A DNA stretch of 64,000 bases from Glycine soja (GCF_004193775.1 NC_041004.1:7711309-7775308); one strand, 5' to 3'. Counted from the stretch's first letter, positions 1 to 10,984 are shown. Numbers and translations are program-made. The notes: generated from the letters alone by a model not told the origin.

Positions 1-1130
1 AAAGAAGTTTATGATTGGGTAAAGGACATCGTAATTATCTTTGGGAAGACACAAAAAAAGCCATCATCTGAGACTAACATATGGAAGAAAAGGTCAATAT
101 TCTTTGATCTTCCATACTGGTCCAATCTTGAGGTACAACATTGTATAGACGTCATGAATATGGAGAAAAATGTCTGTGATAGTTTAATTGACACCCTTCT
201 TAACATTAAAAGCAAGACAAAAGATGGTTTGAAGTGTCTTCAAGACTTGGTTGAGATAGGTATACGAGAGTAGTTGCATCCGATCTAACAAGGTTTGTGA
301 ATGTATCTGCCCCCAGCATGTTGCACAATGTCAGCAAAAGAGAAGAGAATTTTTTGTCAATGTCTACATAGTCTAAAAGTCCCACAAGGATACTCTTCAA
401 ATATCAAGAGCCTTGTATCCCTTAATGATCTCAAATTGGTTAGCTTGAAATCTAATGATTGTCATGTATTAATGCACCAATTATTGCCTGTAGCGATTCG
501 CGATATCTTGCCTGACAAAGTTAGGGTTGCCATAACTCATTTATGCTTTATTTTTAATGCTATATGTAGCAAAGTCATTGACCCTAAAAAATTGGATGAA
601 TTGGAGAATGAGGCTGCCATTGTCCTTTGTCAAATGGAGATGTATTTTCCTCCATCATTTTTTGACATAATGATTCACTTAATTGTTCATCTCGTGAGGG
701 AGATCCAATTGTGTGGTCCTATTTTTTTTTTTACGGTGAATGTATCCAGTTGAGTGATACATGACGGTGTTAAAGGGTTATACCAAGAGTCAATGCCAAC
801 CAGAAGCGTCCATTGTCAAAAGGTACATTGCTGAAGAATGTATTGAGTTTTGCTCCTAGTACATTGAAACTGTTAAATCTGTCGGGTTTCTTGAAACTCA
901 TCATGACCGGATATGGGGGGGGTAAGGGTACACGAGGATACAATGCTATGACAATGACTTGGCAGGAGGTCAACCAAGCGCATCTATATATATTAAACAA
1001 CACAGTAGAGGTGATTCAGTACATAGATATACAAAAAAATACTCACAGCAACAAACCCCAAAATGAACATGATGAGGGTGTTGCAAGAGCACAATAGAAG
1101 TTTCATTAATTGGTTTAGAGACACAATATT
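1..1130 (+). pseudogene. CACTA transposase remnant (Tnp2 C-terminal part plus DUF4218)
   Basis: The frame from base 1 reads a Tnp2-type stretch with FFDLPYW and DVMNMEKNVCDSLIDTLLN, typical of the end of the CACTA/En-Spm Tnp2 transposase. After in-frame stops near 271-299, the same frame continues from 301 with the DUF4218 signature (KSNDCHVLMHQLLPVAIR, FNAICSKVIDPKKLDELE, MYFPPSFFDIMIHLIVHLV). It then frame-shifts near 720-760 and continues as KGYTKSQ and RYIAEECIEFC. More of the family tail (QAHLYILNNTVEVIQYID) lies at about 970-1030 in another frame. Tnp2 cuts and pastes CACTA elements by binding their ends. The stops and frameshifts make this copy non-functional. The 5' part and the 5' terminus of the element lie outside the window. 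The family assignment is from recognised motifs. Confidence 0.85.
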
Positions 1131-1179
1131 TATTGATGATTGTGCTTCCAAAACATTACAATTGTTGGTTCTTGGACCA

Positions 1180-1754
1180 AATCTCAATGTGCCTACTTGG
1201 AAAGGATATGATATCAATAATAATTCCTTCTACACAAAGTCACAAGATATAAAAGTACCATGCAGAACAGTGGGATGAGTGTTGATGCTGATTCTGATCA
1301 CTTTTGCAGTGCATTAGACAACAACCCAATTCAAGCATCTATGTTGTACTTTAGAGTTATTGAACAAATCTAGGAGCTTGATTACAATGAATTTAGAGTG
1401 CATGCTTTTAAGTGTAAGTGGGTTAATGACAATACCGGTGTCCGTCAAGATCAATTGGGATTTACTTTAGTAGACCTAAATAAGGTGGGTTACATGGATG
1501 AACCTTTCATTATGGTAGAACAGGCCCAACAGGTGTTTTACGTCCAAGATCCATGTGATTCAAGATTTTCAGTGATTCTACAAGGAAGACACAGTGGTAT
1601 CAATCACCCACATGATGATTCAACACTTGACATTTGTGAGACACCGGGTTTTTCCAATAGAATGCCTTCTATAAATGAAGCACAAGACTTTGATGATGTA
1701 CATGCAAATCTTAATAATCATGATGAAGTATTGTGGGAGAACATTCTGACATAA
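1180..1754 (+). pseudogene. CACTA transposase C-terminal domain (DUF4216-like) remnant
   Basis: Reading frames on the + strand give VHAFKCKWVNDNTGVRQDQL, LGFTLVDLNKVGYMDEPFIM and VFYVQDPCDSRFSVILQGR. This block is DUF4216, which sits at the C-terminus of plant Tnp2-type CACTA transposases. The open part runs from 1398 to 1754 (118 codons). Upstream pieces (about 1180-1395) are in other frames with stops, including a TAG at about 1371. It directly follows the DUF4218 remnant, so both are one decayed transposase gene. Confidence 0.8.
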
Positions 1755-1889
1755 CTGCAATGTATCAAAGTAATGTATAACATATTGCGTTATTTGTTTT
1801 CTAATTTTATATTGTTGATATTTCCAGTTTGTTACGTATATGCTATTTGTAAGTCGTTATCATTAATGAATTTGTTTAATTTTCACAAG

Positions 1890-3690
1890 GTCATGGGAAC
1901 ACCACTAAGGTCCCCTCTACAGTCAGATGGTCAGTCAGAGGCTACATCTAGGAAGAGTAGACAATCCACACGACTAAGAAGGTTGACTTTAAGAACCTTG
2001 GGTCAACCAAGACCAACGGCTAATGTCAATGCTACAATTGGGTGAGGATCGGACCCCCATTAAAAAAAGTTTCATAGCTATCAGGGGGTCGTAGCTAGAG
2101 AAAAGATTCCAATTGTACATAACAATTGGAAAGATGTACTGGAATCTCTAAAGGACCTCGTCTGGGATGACATTTTGGTAAGTCAACTTAACATGGATGT
2201 GTATTTATTTTTCTGGTATCGCAAAGAGCAAATGTTGACATTATCTAACTGTTACACAACAATGTCTTATGCATGCAAAATTTGATATCCCAGAAGCACA
2301 AAATGCCAAGAAAAAGGTCATGTCAACAGTGGCCACTAGATGAAGGCAATTTAAATCTTCCCTCACCATGAAATTTGTGTATTTTAACTCTGAGGGGCAA
2401 CACAAACATGATCCTTCTGTCAAATATGGTCTAGATCCACAAACTTGGGAGGAATTTGCTGCAACCTGCAAAACCCCTTAGCTAGCAGGTTAGATGTGGA
2501 TGTGTTTGACTTTAGTATTGACTATTTGTCATTATCATTTAATTTTAATTGTTTTTATTCGAATAATATATGTTGCATGATAGGAAATCAGGAGAAAGGC
2601 ACAATAAATTAAAAAATATAATGATAGCCCTCATTTGCTGTCTCGTGGGGGATATGATTTGCTTGAAAAGAAGCTATTAGACAAGAAAATAAAGAAAAGA
2701 CAACATGAGGCAATGATGACTAGGAATACACCACAGATTGACGACCCCCATCTCCCATTGAAAAACATGTTAAGTGGAAGTTGACACGCACGAAGAGATA
2801 TAGGCAAATGACATCTCAGGCGGCACAAGAAATATCTAATAAAATTATGAATTTATTTTTACATATAACTTCAGTTAATTGTTATTTAATAATAACAACG
2901 ACCTCATTTGATGGTTATGAGTTTGATAAAGGACTCGTTACAAGAGCAAACGACACAGGGTATGTTTGTTCCCCATGGTCATGACAACATACTTAACACT
3001 GCCATTGGACGACCGGATCATGGTGATCGTGTTCGTGCAGTGGGTTTTTGGTGTGGTAATAAATGAATACTATGGAAGGGAATCATATGGCTCCAGCATC
3101 TCATCCACATCCATCACCCAACAATAGTTGGCTGAGATAATTGGAAGCCTTAAGGAAGAGTGGAGGAATGAGATTAAGGAAGAAGTCAAGAATGAGATTG
3201 GAGAAGAAAACAAATGGACCCTAGAGAAATTGAAATAAGAGTTGAAGGAGGTCATTGAAATTGAGTTTTCCCAAAGGGGATCGTAATACTCACCCTCGAT
3301 TGAGACGGATATACAGTTATTAGGTGCACGTGTTAGCACAAAGGGGAGCAATGCTGAAACTGCTACCAACCCATTAGGGGAATAACATGTTGCTCATGTG
3401 ATGCTGACTATGGGGTTGTATGTGCAACGTCAACATTCTACACACTTTGTGGCCTTGGGACAAATATATGAGGGGGGATCTACCATACACAATGTGGCTT
3501 ATGCAGATGAATTCGTAAGGGTTATTGTTGAAAAAGTTATTGACGGTGACGCTCAAGTCCCTATGCCGACGTCAGAAATACAATATGTCAGGCAGGCCCT
3601 TAGCACATTCATTGCATGGTCGACACTTCTTGTGAAACTTGTATCAGATGAGGTAATTTTCATTTTCTCTAACATATATTAACACATTCG
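1890..3690 (+). pseudogene. CACTA second protein remnant (Transposase_24 / Ptta-En-Spm type)
   Basis: Scattered exons on the + strand resemble the second CACTA protein. They are a basic start at 1893 (MGTPLRSPLQSDGQSEATSR), NNWKDVLESLKDLVWDDI at about 2123-2175, a block at about 2280-2475 (KFDIPEAQNAKKKVMSTVAT; SSLTMKFVYFNSEGQHKHD; YGLDPQTWEEFAATCK), KRYRQMTSQAAQEIS near 2790-2840, and a charged coiled-coil-like stretch near 3130-3250. A last piece at 3398-3682 reads GLYVQRQHSTHFVALGQIYE and EIQYVRQALSTFIAW. Introns and in-frame stops separate them. In this family such proteins bind the subterminal repeats. The copy is degenerate, and exon borders are approximate. Confidence 0.7.
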
Positions 3691-3749
3691 TACATATATA
3701 TAAATTAGTTACTAACATCAGTTTAATTTTTCTTTTCGTTAACCATATA

Positions 3750-4985
3750 GAATTTAGCTATTACTCCAAAGAGAGTGACTGAACCTATTCAAAGGTCGAA
3801 TGATGTTGTTGTAGATGATCCCTTTTGTGACTTGATTAAGAGTTTGTAAGAAATTTATGAAAAGCCTATTCAGTTGTTGTCGGATGGGACTAAATTTGGG
3901 ATTTCAAAGGTAGATGTATCTTTCTTCTTAACATATTCTTATGTCAATGAAATAATATCAGGTGACAAGTGTTTGAACATAGCTATACTATAGTTGTGGA
4001 TGATGTAAGTAAATTCCATATCATTGACTAATTAATAATATTCATTATGATATACATCATGTTAACTTTTCATTTGAAATGTTGAAAATAGGTTTATGGA
4101 TGAGTGGAGTTTTAGCTTGGGTCATGGTTCGGCGTATGGATTCCTTGAGTCTCATTCTATACATGATGCAAAGGATAGACGTGTTGAATGTCAACATTAC
4201 ATTCAAACGGGTTAAGGAATCCCAACGAGAGGTCTACCTAGGAGCTTATTTTAATCAGTAAGTAAATTTATGATATCCCTATAAAGAATGTTTGTGTTAT
4301 TCATACCTAATTATTGTCGAATTCAGGGCCCATTGGCAGCTAGTTGTTTTGTGTCCTACAAACAATGTTGTCATCTAGTTCTGTTCGTTGCGCAAGAAGC
4401 TTGATGTTCATATCAAAGATGCAATTAACAAGTTAAGTTTTATATTATAAGTCATTTAATGTATTTTAAATGTGGATACATAAATAGTTTTGTCCTTGTT
4501 TATACATCCAAATCTTTCTATGTAGTGCATTGAAGACATTAAACACTACTTCTAACGGTAAAATTGATTAAGGTACACCTCAGTGGATTGAAGTGAAGGT
4601 TAGTCATATAATTTATGGTTATTTCTGATTCCTAATGTTGTGTAACATTTGAATTGTAAGATTGAATTATTTTTCATATTGAATGTAGAGTCACGTTCAA
4701 AGCGGAGGCTATGAGTGTGGCTACTATGTCATGCATTAGATGTGGAACATAATAAGCGGGGAGTTGAAGAATGATTAGAGCATGGTATATTTACTTTTCC
4801 AAAAAAATTTACTTGACTAACATATTTTACTATTGTCAAATGAACATCACTAATTTTTATATTTTATAATTTGTAGTGGTTTGGTGATGGCACACCATTA
4901 GACATCAAGACCATGACAACAATTCACAAAAAATGGGCAGCATATTTTTTAAGAGTTAAAAACATCCAATGTAGAAAGCTTTAGA
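3750..4985 (+). pseudogene. Ulp1/C48 cysteine peptidase-like remnant inside the CACTA element
   Basis: After the Transposase_24-like part, + strand pieces read IYEKPIQLLSDGTKFGISK (about 3850-3910), REVYLGAYFNQ then AHWQLVVLCPTNNVV (about 4230-4375), and GGYECGYYVMH near 4702-4735. The tail is PLDIKTMTTIHKKWAAYFLR (about 4897-4960). AHWQ supplies the His and ECGYYVMH the Cys of a Ulp1-type (SUMO-peptidase-like) fold. Such domains are common in plant CACTA and Mutator elements. A stop inside the Cys-containing exon (MH followed by TAG, about 4738) and several frame changes show that it is broken. The natural substrate is unknown. Confidence 0.6.
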
Positions 4986-5149
4986 TGAGATTTGAACAAG
5001 CACTATGGTGTATTTGATGTCTTTCTTTAAATATTGTAAACAAGTTTGTAGTTGTATTGAGTATTATTTGAGAATAAAAATACATATTTGTTTATTTGAT
5101 TTTGTTCTGCACGAAAAGATTTGGACAATGCATTGTATTCGCAATGGGT

Positions 5150-5262
5150 ATTTGCGTTGACAGGATGTGTGCTTTTTGTGCCACCAAGCTGCCCATTTTT
5201 TCAGTTGATTGTCAAGCTGAGGATTTCGATACTCCTGATGATAGTCCAATTTACGTCTGAGA
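5150..5262 (+). pseudogene. Unrecognised exon-like fragment
   Basis: A short + strand stretch reads RMCAFCATKLPIFSVDCQ, AEDFDTPDDSPIYV, then a stop. Its composition is more protein-like than its AT-rich surroundings, and it sits between the Ulp1 remnant and the captured PHO1-like fragment. I do not recognise the family. It may be a further captured exon or part of the transposon tail. Confidence 0.25.
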
Positions 5263-5403
5263 TAAATATGAGGTATTACAACCACACTTTTGTTTGTTGA
5301 GTTCAAGGTTTTACCTTTCAAATTGTCTTTATTATCAATTTTGAAGTTATTAATGCTATAACTAATTAAAAAAATGTCCTTGTTGTTTCATAATTACAAA
5401 TCT

Positions 5404-5790
5404 CAATGAAGAACGTGGAGCCGAGGTGAAGATCAATGTCGTCACACTTGTAACTCCAGTATCAACATTAAGAGGCTTGCTCTTAGCTTCAAATCATGAT
5501 CACTTGTCTTTCAACAACAAAGAGTTGTGGAAGGTAGAGGAACAAATGAGCAAAGTCTTGAAGGAATTCTATCACAAGCTTGAACTTGTGAAACGTCATA
5601 GGGAAATTGGCTCCCTCTTTCACTTTTTAACTTAAAATTTGACAAAGTGTGATTATCTTTACAAAACTAACAAAGATATTCTCAATTCATTTGCAGGTTT
5701 TTGAACTTGATGGCATTCTCAAAAATCATGAAGACATATGACATGGTCTCATTTGGTTCTGAAAGATTATATATGGCAACAGTCTTTTCA
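5404..5790 (+). pseudogene. Captured fragment of a PHO1-like SPX protein gene
   Basis: The + strand reads VTPVSTLRGLLLASNHDHLS, then FNNKELWKVEEQMSKVLKEF and YHKLELVKRHRE. After an intron-like gap (about 5615-5697, ending TTTGCAG) it continues FLNLMAFSKIMKTYDM. This matches the SPX portion of plant PHO1 phosphate exporters, where a helix with KAEEQL..AF.EFYHKLRLLK precedes LNLLAFSKIMKKYDKV. Only about 100 residues are present. The EXS and membrane parts are absent and the frame breaks afterwards (stop near 5879). Its place inside a CACTA element, on the same strand as the transposase, suggests transposon capture. The family call rests on recognised motifs. Confidence 0.6.
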
Positions 5791-5945
5791 CTTATGTTCT
5801 CTAGTACTTGCTTAATTACCGTTTACCACTTTAGGTCACTACAACAAATGTATGAAGGGAGTATACTTAAAAGTGGTTGATATATTTCTTATCTTCTGTT
5901 TATACATGTTTGATATATTTCCCATTATTTACAATTTCATTACAG

Positions 5946-6408
5946 ATATTGCAAAGGAAGACAGAAGAAGCTACCTTGGCTAGAAATAGGTCAAAAGAAC
6001 TTTTGGAATCTAGAAATAATTCACCTTATTACGGGTTAAGAGATTTATTTTTCCATGCAACTTTCCCTATTTTGTGAAGTTATTAATTAGTAACGGGCAA
6101 TTCTTTCTTTATACACAGGTGCTGCAGGTGGGAATGGTCCAGAGATTCATGTATTTTTGTTTCTATGCTTCTGAATCACAAGGACTTCATTGTTTCCTTA
6201 GCAATGATTAATGCTCGATGTTGTCAAATATTATACGCTTTGTAATATATCATAATTCCATCATGCTATTTTGCGGAGGATGTCTTTGTGTTTTAATAGC
6301 TTATACTTCACATGCGTTTCTACTTTGAAGGCTTTGATGCAGGAAATTGAGCATGCACTTAAGGTCACTGTCCCAGTGCATGAAGTAAATGTACAAATAG
6401 CCTTATGA
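5946..6408 (+). pseudogene. Captured fragment of a KIN-4 type kinesin gene (three exons)
   Basis: Three exon-like pieces on the + strand are separated by introns. They read LQRKTEEATLARNRSKELLE at about 5949-6010, GAAGGNGPEIHV at about 6119-6156, and MQEIEHALKVTVPVHEVN at about 6340-6393. The order and sequence match the coiled-coil stalk region of plant KIN-4 kinesins (FRA1-like), where LQRKTEEA..ATKRLKELLEARK is followed by NGNGPGIQ and then AIEHELEVTVRVHEVR. Introns between the pieces suggest that genomic DNA, not a cDNA, was captured. There is no motor domain. It lies between the PHO1-like and cyclase-like fragments. Confidence 0.65.
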
Positions 6409-6619
6409 TCAAATCGATTGGAATAACACCTGAAGCATAGTTCCTAGGGTTTTCTTTCCCATTTGACAAAATTTAGATGCAATTTTTTTAGATATTTCTA
6501 GTTTTCTATCTTTAAAATTGCATCTTTATGTCGGTAATCTATAGTAATCTTCAATGCACACCTTACACGAATCATCAAGATAAAATTTTAATTTTAATTT
6601 TAATCGAAGAGCAATATGG

Positions 6620-8175
6620 AATTTCAGGAGGATCTCTATTAGCCACATCCTGTTACTCAAGATATGTTATGGGCATCTCTTCATCACGTGGCAGATCCCC
6701 TCCTGAATTGTTGGCCTTTTTCCATGCTGAGAGAGAAGGCACTAGAAGTCGCTATTGATCATATACGTTATAAGGATGAGAATAGTAGATACCTTTGTAG
6801 TGGTAGTGTAGCGTAGGTAAACATAATTCTTATAACAGTAACAAGCTTAACCATTAAATAACATTATTATTACTAGGAGGTTGATATCTAAATGCAGTTA
6901 CTCACATGTGAGGTGTCATGTTTGATTGCACGTTGGGTCGAAGATCCAAACTTAGAGGCATATCAGCTTCATTTAGCTAGAATCCCTAATTACTTATGAC
7001 TTGCAGAATATGCCTTGAAAACCTAGGTTAGTATCACAATGATCACCTATTAACCTTTATATTACTTATGAAAATGCAATTATGCATGTTAATTCACTAA
7101 AAAAAATTACGAAGCTTTGGCTCTCAACTGTGGGATGCTGCATTAGCTATACAAGCAATCCTTTCATGTGATTTGAGTGAAGAATATGTATGTACACTTA
7201 GGAAAGCAAACGACTTCGTCAAGGCTTGCTAGGTTAGACTTAATAATGCATATTGCATACTTAAACATGAAGAATCCTAAAAGGCTATATGTGTGTTTAA
7301 ATACAATTTTGAAACGCACGTATAGCTTCTCTCTCCATGTTTCACAGAATCAACAAATTGTTGTTTCCAGGTAAAACAACTTAATTGTTGTCATAGTTTT
7401 AGGGGGAGACGTGCGTAATCGACACGCTCCAAAACATGCACTAAGGATCAGAACCATGGTGAAGGATTTAATGCCATTTTTTTCTTTATTGAAGGTACTT
7501 GAAAATCCATCAGGTGTTTTCAAAGCAAAGCATCAACGCATATCCAAAGGAGCATGGACATTCTCAATGCAGAATCAGGGTTGGCAAGTCTCTGGCTATC
7601 TTTTATCCCAAGATATACTAGTTTGTATAGGTAAAAGTTTTTTCAAAAGGTTGACAAAAATAAGTGATTACTTCTTTAAGATAAGTTGAACACTTGAACC
7701 CAAACATGCAATCAGCATTACAATTTAGGACTTATTTAACTATTTTCACTTTTGGAGGCTTGCCATTATGGCATTCAAACAACTTCATTTTTTTACCATA
7801 GAAGTCCTAAAGACATATTAGATGACGTGCAGTGTGCTATATGCCTATATCTATGACTAAACTAATTATATTAATGCCAAACAAATTTTTTATTTCACGA
7901 GGATTCTTGATTTCCTTGAGTTATAGTTCGTTGAAAAAGAACAAGATTCAGTTCATTTACGTGAGCTAAAAATGCTAAACATTTACGCTTTTCAAGATTG
8001 GTTGTTAGGGAATTTGCTATACCTATGGCACCTGGTTTTTCATAAAAGGGTTAATAGACAGTGGAAAAAAGTACTGTAACACTCCTGCCTTGTGTAAAGC
8101 TTGCAACTTTTTTTTGTCAAAATAGCTTCCTAATGGAGGATGGGGTGAGAGTTACTTGTCAAGCCAAAGCAAGGT
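6620..8175 (+). pseudogene. Captured fragment of an oxidosqualene cyclase (triterpene synthase) gene
   Basis: Several + strand exons match the C-terminal half of plant oxidosqualene cyclases of the lupeol/beta-amyrin synthase type. They are QEDLYLPHPVTQDMLWASLH with REKALEVAIDHIRYKDENSR (6624-6810), SCLIARWVEDPNLEAYQLHL then ARIPNYL (about 6915-7000), [20 protein letters not shown] (about 7115-7215), ENPSG.FKAKHQRISKGAWT then FSMQNQGWQVSG (about 7500-7600), and FFIKGLIDSGKKYCNTPALC then NGGWGESYLSSQSK (about 8025-8172). These enzymes cyclise 2,3-oxidosqualene on the ER. The catalytic DCTAE motif, expected right after GWQVS, is replaced. In-frame stops (ARIPNYL followed by TGA; FFLSK followed by TAG) confirm a dead copy. 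Introns are retained. Confidence 0.8.
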
Positions 8176-8214
8176 ATGTTATTGCTTGAATAGCCCTTGT
8201 AACACAATTATGTC

Positions 8215-8520
8215 ATGTATCCAATTGCTATGGCTGATCAAGGAGATCTTTATGAAAGGGATGGAATTGTTTTGGATAGGAGCAAAAGGGATAAAAGCAG
8301 AGTTTCAAACCCATTAATGAAATGGGCACTGCTAACTACAACTTCTGAGGATAAAATGCAAAAGTATGGTCGGTCCAAAGTTGGATCTCGTGTGGTTCCA
8401 TATCATGAAGATCAAAGTGAAGACTCAGTTCCTGTCAGTTTTGTCTCTAAAGATCTCCAAAGGAATGGCAAAGAGAGTGAAGATTCAGAAGCAGCAGTCA
8501 AGTCTACTCAATCTACTGTA
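8215..8520 (+). pseudogene. Unrecognised exon-like fragment (possible further captured gene)
   Basis: An open + strand stretch reads MADQGDLYERDGIVLDRSKR, NPLMKWALLTTTSEDKM, then HEDQSEDSVPVSFVSKDLQR and KESEDSEAAVKSTQS. It is hydrophilic, rich in Ser, Asp and Lys, and ends in a plausible donor (ACT|GTAGGT at about 8517). The open frame continues to 8679, but the last part looks intronic. The coding-like composition contrasts with the AT-rich flanks. I do not recognise the protein. It follows the cyclase fragment on the same strand inside the CACTA element, so capture is a reasonable inference. Confidence 0.35.
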
Positions 8521-9039
8521 GGTTTGTTCCTAATGCTTAACTTAACACTAAGTTCCCTCAACCAATTGTGTTATCTATGCCAATTAATTGTGCAGTTGAT
8601 GGAAGGAAGGTTGGTTAATACTGTTAGTGTTCAAACTTCATCATTTTCCTGTCTTTTTATGTCAAACTGTCATTTGTGACATTCATTAGCATTGATATAA
8701 AGTGTAGTGTGTACCATTCATTAGTGGTTATAATTGGTTGTTGTGTGTTTAGATCGTTATAATTAGTAGATCATAGGTTGTACAAGTTTGGTGCTATTAT
8801 TTTGGCCTCAATGCTACAATAGAAGCTTTGTACACTGATGAAAATGATGAAGTCAAATTATATTGATAAAGCCTTATAATTTTGTTGTTCGTGCTATAGG
8901 ATGAAATACCTTCGTTTCCAACTGATGTTGCAATCAATTGTACATAAAGGTTTTTTTGCCGACAATAATAGCTTATGTTTTATTCTGATTTGAATATTTC
9001 ACATTTGCTTGGTTTCTTGTTTTAAAAACATTTGGAATT

Positions 9040-9540
9040 TTAGAATAATATCTACATCTTTGAGGAAGATTGAAGTCTTTACTTTTGTTGCTTCAAGTGT
9101 TGCAGCTCACTTGCATTTTGGAGAGCTTGTAACTGTAAAAGTACAAAGGCTTGGTATGTCCCTTTCATTGACCCTTGATGCCATGTCATTCAATATGATT
9201 GGGGTCAATTAAAGCAATTTGCCAAGGATCGAAAAGATCTTTTGGTGGCAGTAAATGAAATGGTAAGTTCCTTGATGTGGAGCGCAGATTTCATAATCTG
9301 CTTTGTATGACATTTTTTAGCCAACATTTTCAGAAATTTAATATTTTACTTATGTATGATCATTATACTATATGATTGTTAGGGACTACTATATTTTAGT
9401 ATGCATTAAAATTGCTTTATGTGTTAGTCGTTGTAGATTAATGCAACAGGTCAGGCACATGTTCGATGAAATTGATTATGTCCTAAAGGGAAAAAATACT
9501 GATTGCTTTGCTTCTCTTTACTGTTGGTCAGCAAGTAAGT
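9040..9540 (+). pseudogene. Unrecognised multi-exon fragment
   Basis: Exon-like pieces on the + strand read AAHLHFGELVTVKVQRLG (about 9104-9155), then DWGQLKQFAKDRKDLLVAVN ending at a clean donor GTAAGT (about 9199-9263). After an acceptor near 9438 comes INATGQAHV, with MFDEIDYVLKGKNTDCFASL then YCWSAS ending at a GTAAGT donor near 9535 in a shifted frame. The splice-like borders argue for a degraded real gene. The family is not recognised. It is probably captured within the CACTA element, or a continuation of the 8215 fragment. Confidence 0.35.
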
Positions 9541-9759
9541 TCAACATGTGCACCAAGATCGTTAGTTGCTATTTTCTTTTATATTTGATGACCATAATTC
9601 AACCATGTTTGTTAATCCTGAATGTATATTTTGGATAATGGTCAATGCTTTTATCTAATGATGTTAACAGAGACAAAATGAGAGACATGATGAATACTAT
9701 GTGATATTACATAGCAGTATACACATTTAAGTGTTGTAAGTACAAGGATAATTAAACAT

Positions 9760-9984
9760 AATTACAAGAAATACACTCCCCATGAAGTTGCTTGCTAGAT
9801 ATATAATTAATCTAAGGAACTCTGAATGCCTTAGTGAAAACATCTTCCAGTTGATTGTTTGAATTAACAATGCTAATGGTGATGTCCTTGGATAACATGT
9901 TCTATCTCAATATGTTTGGTCTACTCATGGAATATCATATTTGAGGCTATATGTATGCAAATGCTGCCTGATTAAGCTTAGTAC
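9760..9984 (-). pseudogene. Ty1/copia RNase H fragment, antisense wedge in the CACTA element
   Basis: Read on the - strand this gives NQAA, then CIHIASNMIFHE, a stop, TKHIEIE, then after a frame shift NSNNQLEDVFTKAF and further family-like residues. This is the copia RNase H end, where the usual pattern is DNQAA..IASNPVFHERTKHIEID followed by QLADIFTKAL. It is cut off sharply at about 9985, where CACTA subterminal repeats begin. It is therefore a remnant of a copia insertion. No LTR was found next to it. Confidence 0.6.
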
Positions 9985-10529
9985 CATTCTACGACGGTCA
10001 ATAACTGAAAACCGTCTTAGAATGGTGCAATTCAAAGTTGGTTTTTAAATAAAAAAACGTCTTTGAATGTACCATTCTACAACGATCCTAAAGAAGAAAA
10101 CATTGTAGAATGATACAATTCAAAGACGTTTTTTTATGTAGAAACCGTCTTTGAATTCCAACATTCTACGACAGTCCTAAAGAAGAAAACGTCGTAGAAA
10201 TGAACCATACAAAGACAGTTTTTAAGCCTTAGCCGTCTTTGAATTTCACCATTCTAAGACGATTTTTAGTTAATGACCGTTGTAGAATGGTGTCATTCAA
10301 AGACGGTCATTAACTAAAAATCGTCTTTGAATGATGGAATTCAAAGATGATTTTGCTATAAGGACTGTCTTAAATATGGTGCCTTTTCAAAGTCGATGTA
10401 TTGTGGGACCGTCGTGGAAAGTGTTGTCGTGGAATGTCAACACTTTCCACAATGCCACCTTCAAAGACGGTTGTCAACCATCGTAGAAAGCTTCAAAGGA
10501 CCGTCATAGAATGAGTTTTTTTATTAGTG
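9985..10529 (+). mobile_element. CACTA 3' subterminal repeat region and terminus
   Basis: At least eight alternating direct and inverted copies of a short unit (cores ACCATTCTACGACGG, CGTCTTTGAATG, TCAAAGACGG) fill about 540 bases. This is the usual subterminal architecture bound by CACTA transposase partners. The block ends in TTTTTTATTAGTG, which reads CACTAATAAAAAA on the other strand, so the terminus is at 10529. The host flank starts TATGG. The 5' end of the element is outside the window, so the 3-bp target duplication cannot be checked. The transposase strand and the terminus orientation agree, so 1-10529 is probably one element. Confidence 0.7.
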
Positions 10530-10984
10530 TATGGATTGAGATCAAGTAGCTCTTGATAAAAGAAGTTAAGGAGAAAAGAGCATTTAGAGCTTGAAGTTTG
10601 AAGACTCCATTCCCAACGTGAAAAAGCTTTGGAAGAGTTTTAAAGAAGATGAAGAAGGAAGCTACATTTAAGACATTCAACCCAAAGAAAATCACTTAGC
10701 CACTATAGTGGTCAGGTAAAAGGAAAATATTATAAAAATAAAATCAAAGAAAAACAAGAGTTGTGCTTTTTAGGAATGTGAAAAGAGGTTGAGGTAGAAA
10801 GTTATTTATCAATCTTGCTAATAGCTTGACCTCTGTGTAGGTCGTTAAGTAAGCATAGCCAAAAATTAGAATTGCAATAAAATGGTAAAAACAATACAAG
10901 GTGAAAGACACCAGGATTGTTCTCAAAAGATATGTACCTGTGCTAGTGGTTAATTCTAAGAAAAGAGTGTTTGAAAAAAAAAAA
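10530..10984. other. Intergenic, no gene seen
   Basis: This is AT-rich sequence between the CACTA terminus and a foldback element. Open frames are short and lysine- or phenylalanine-rich, with no recognisable motif. I see nothing I can support here. Confidence 0.5.

Noticed and set aside
770..1217. - strand open frames opposite the transposase
   Set aside because: They overlap the recognised DUF4218 tail on the + strand and have no motif.
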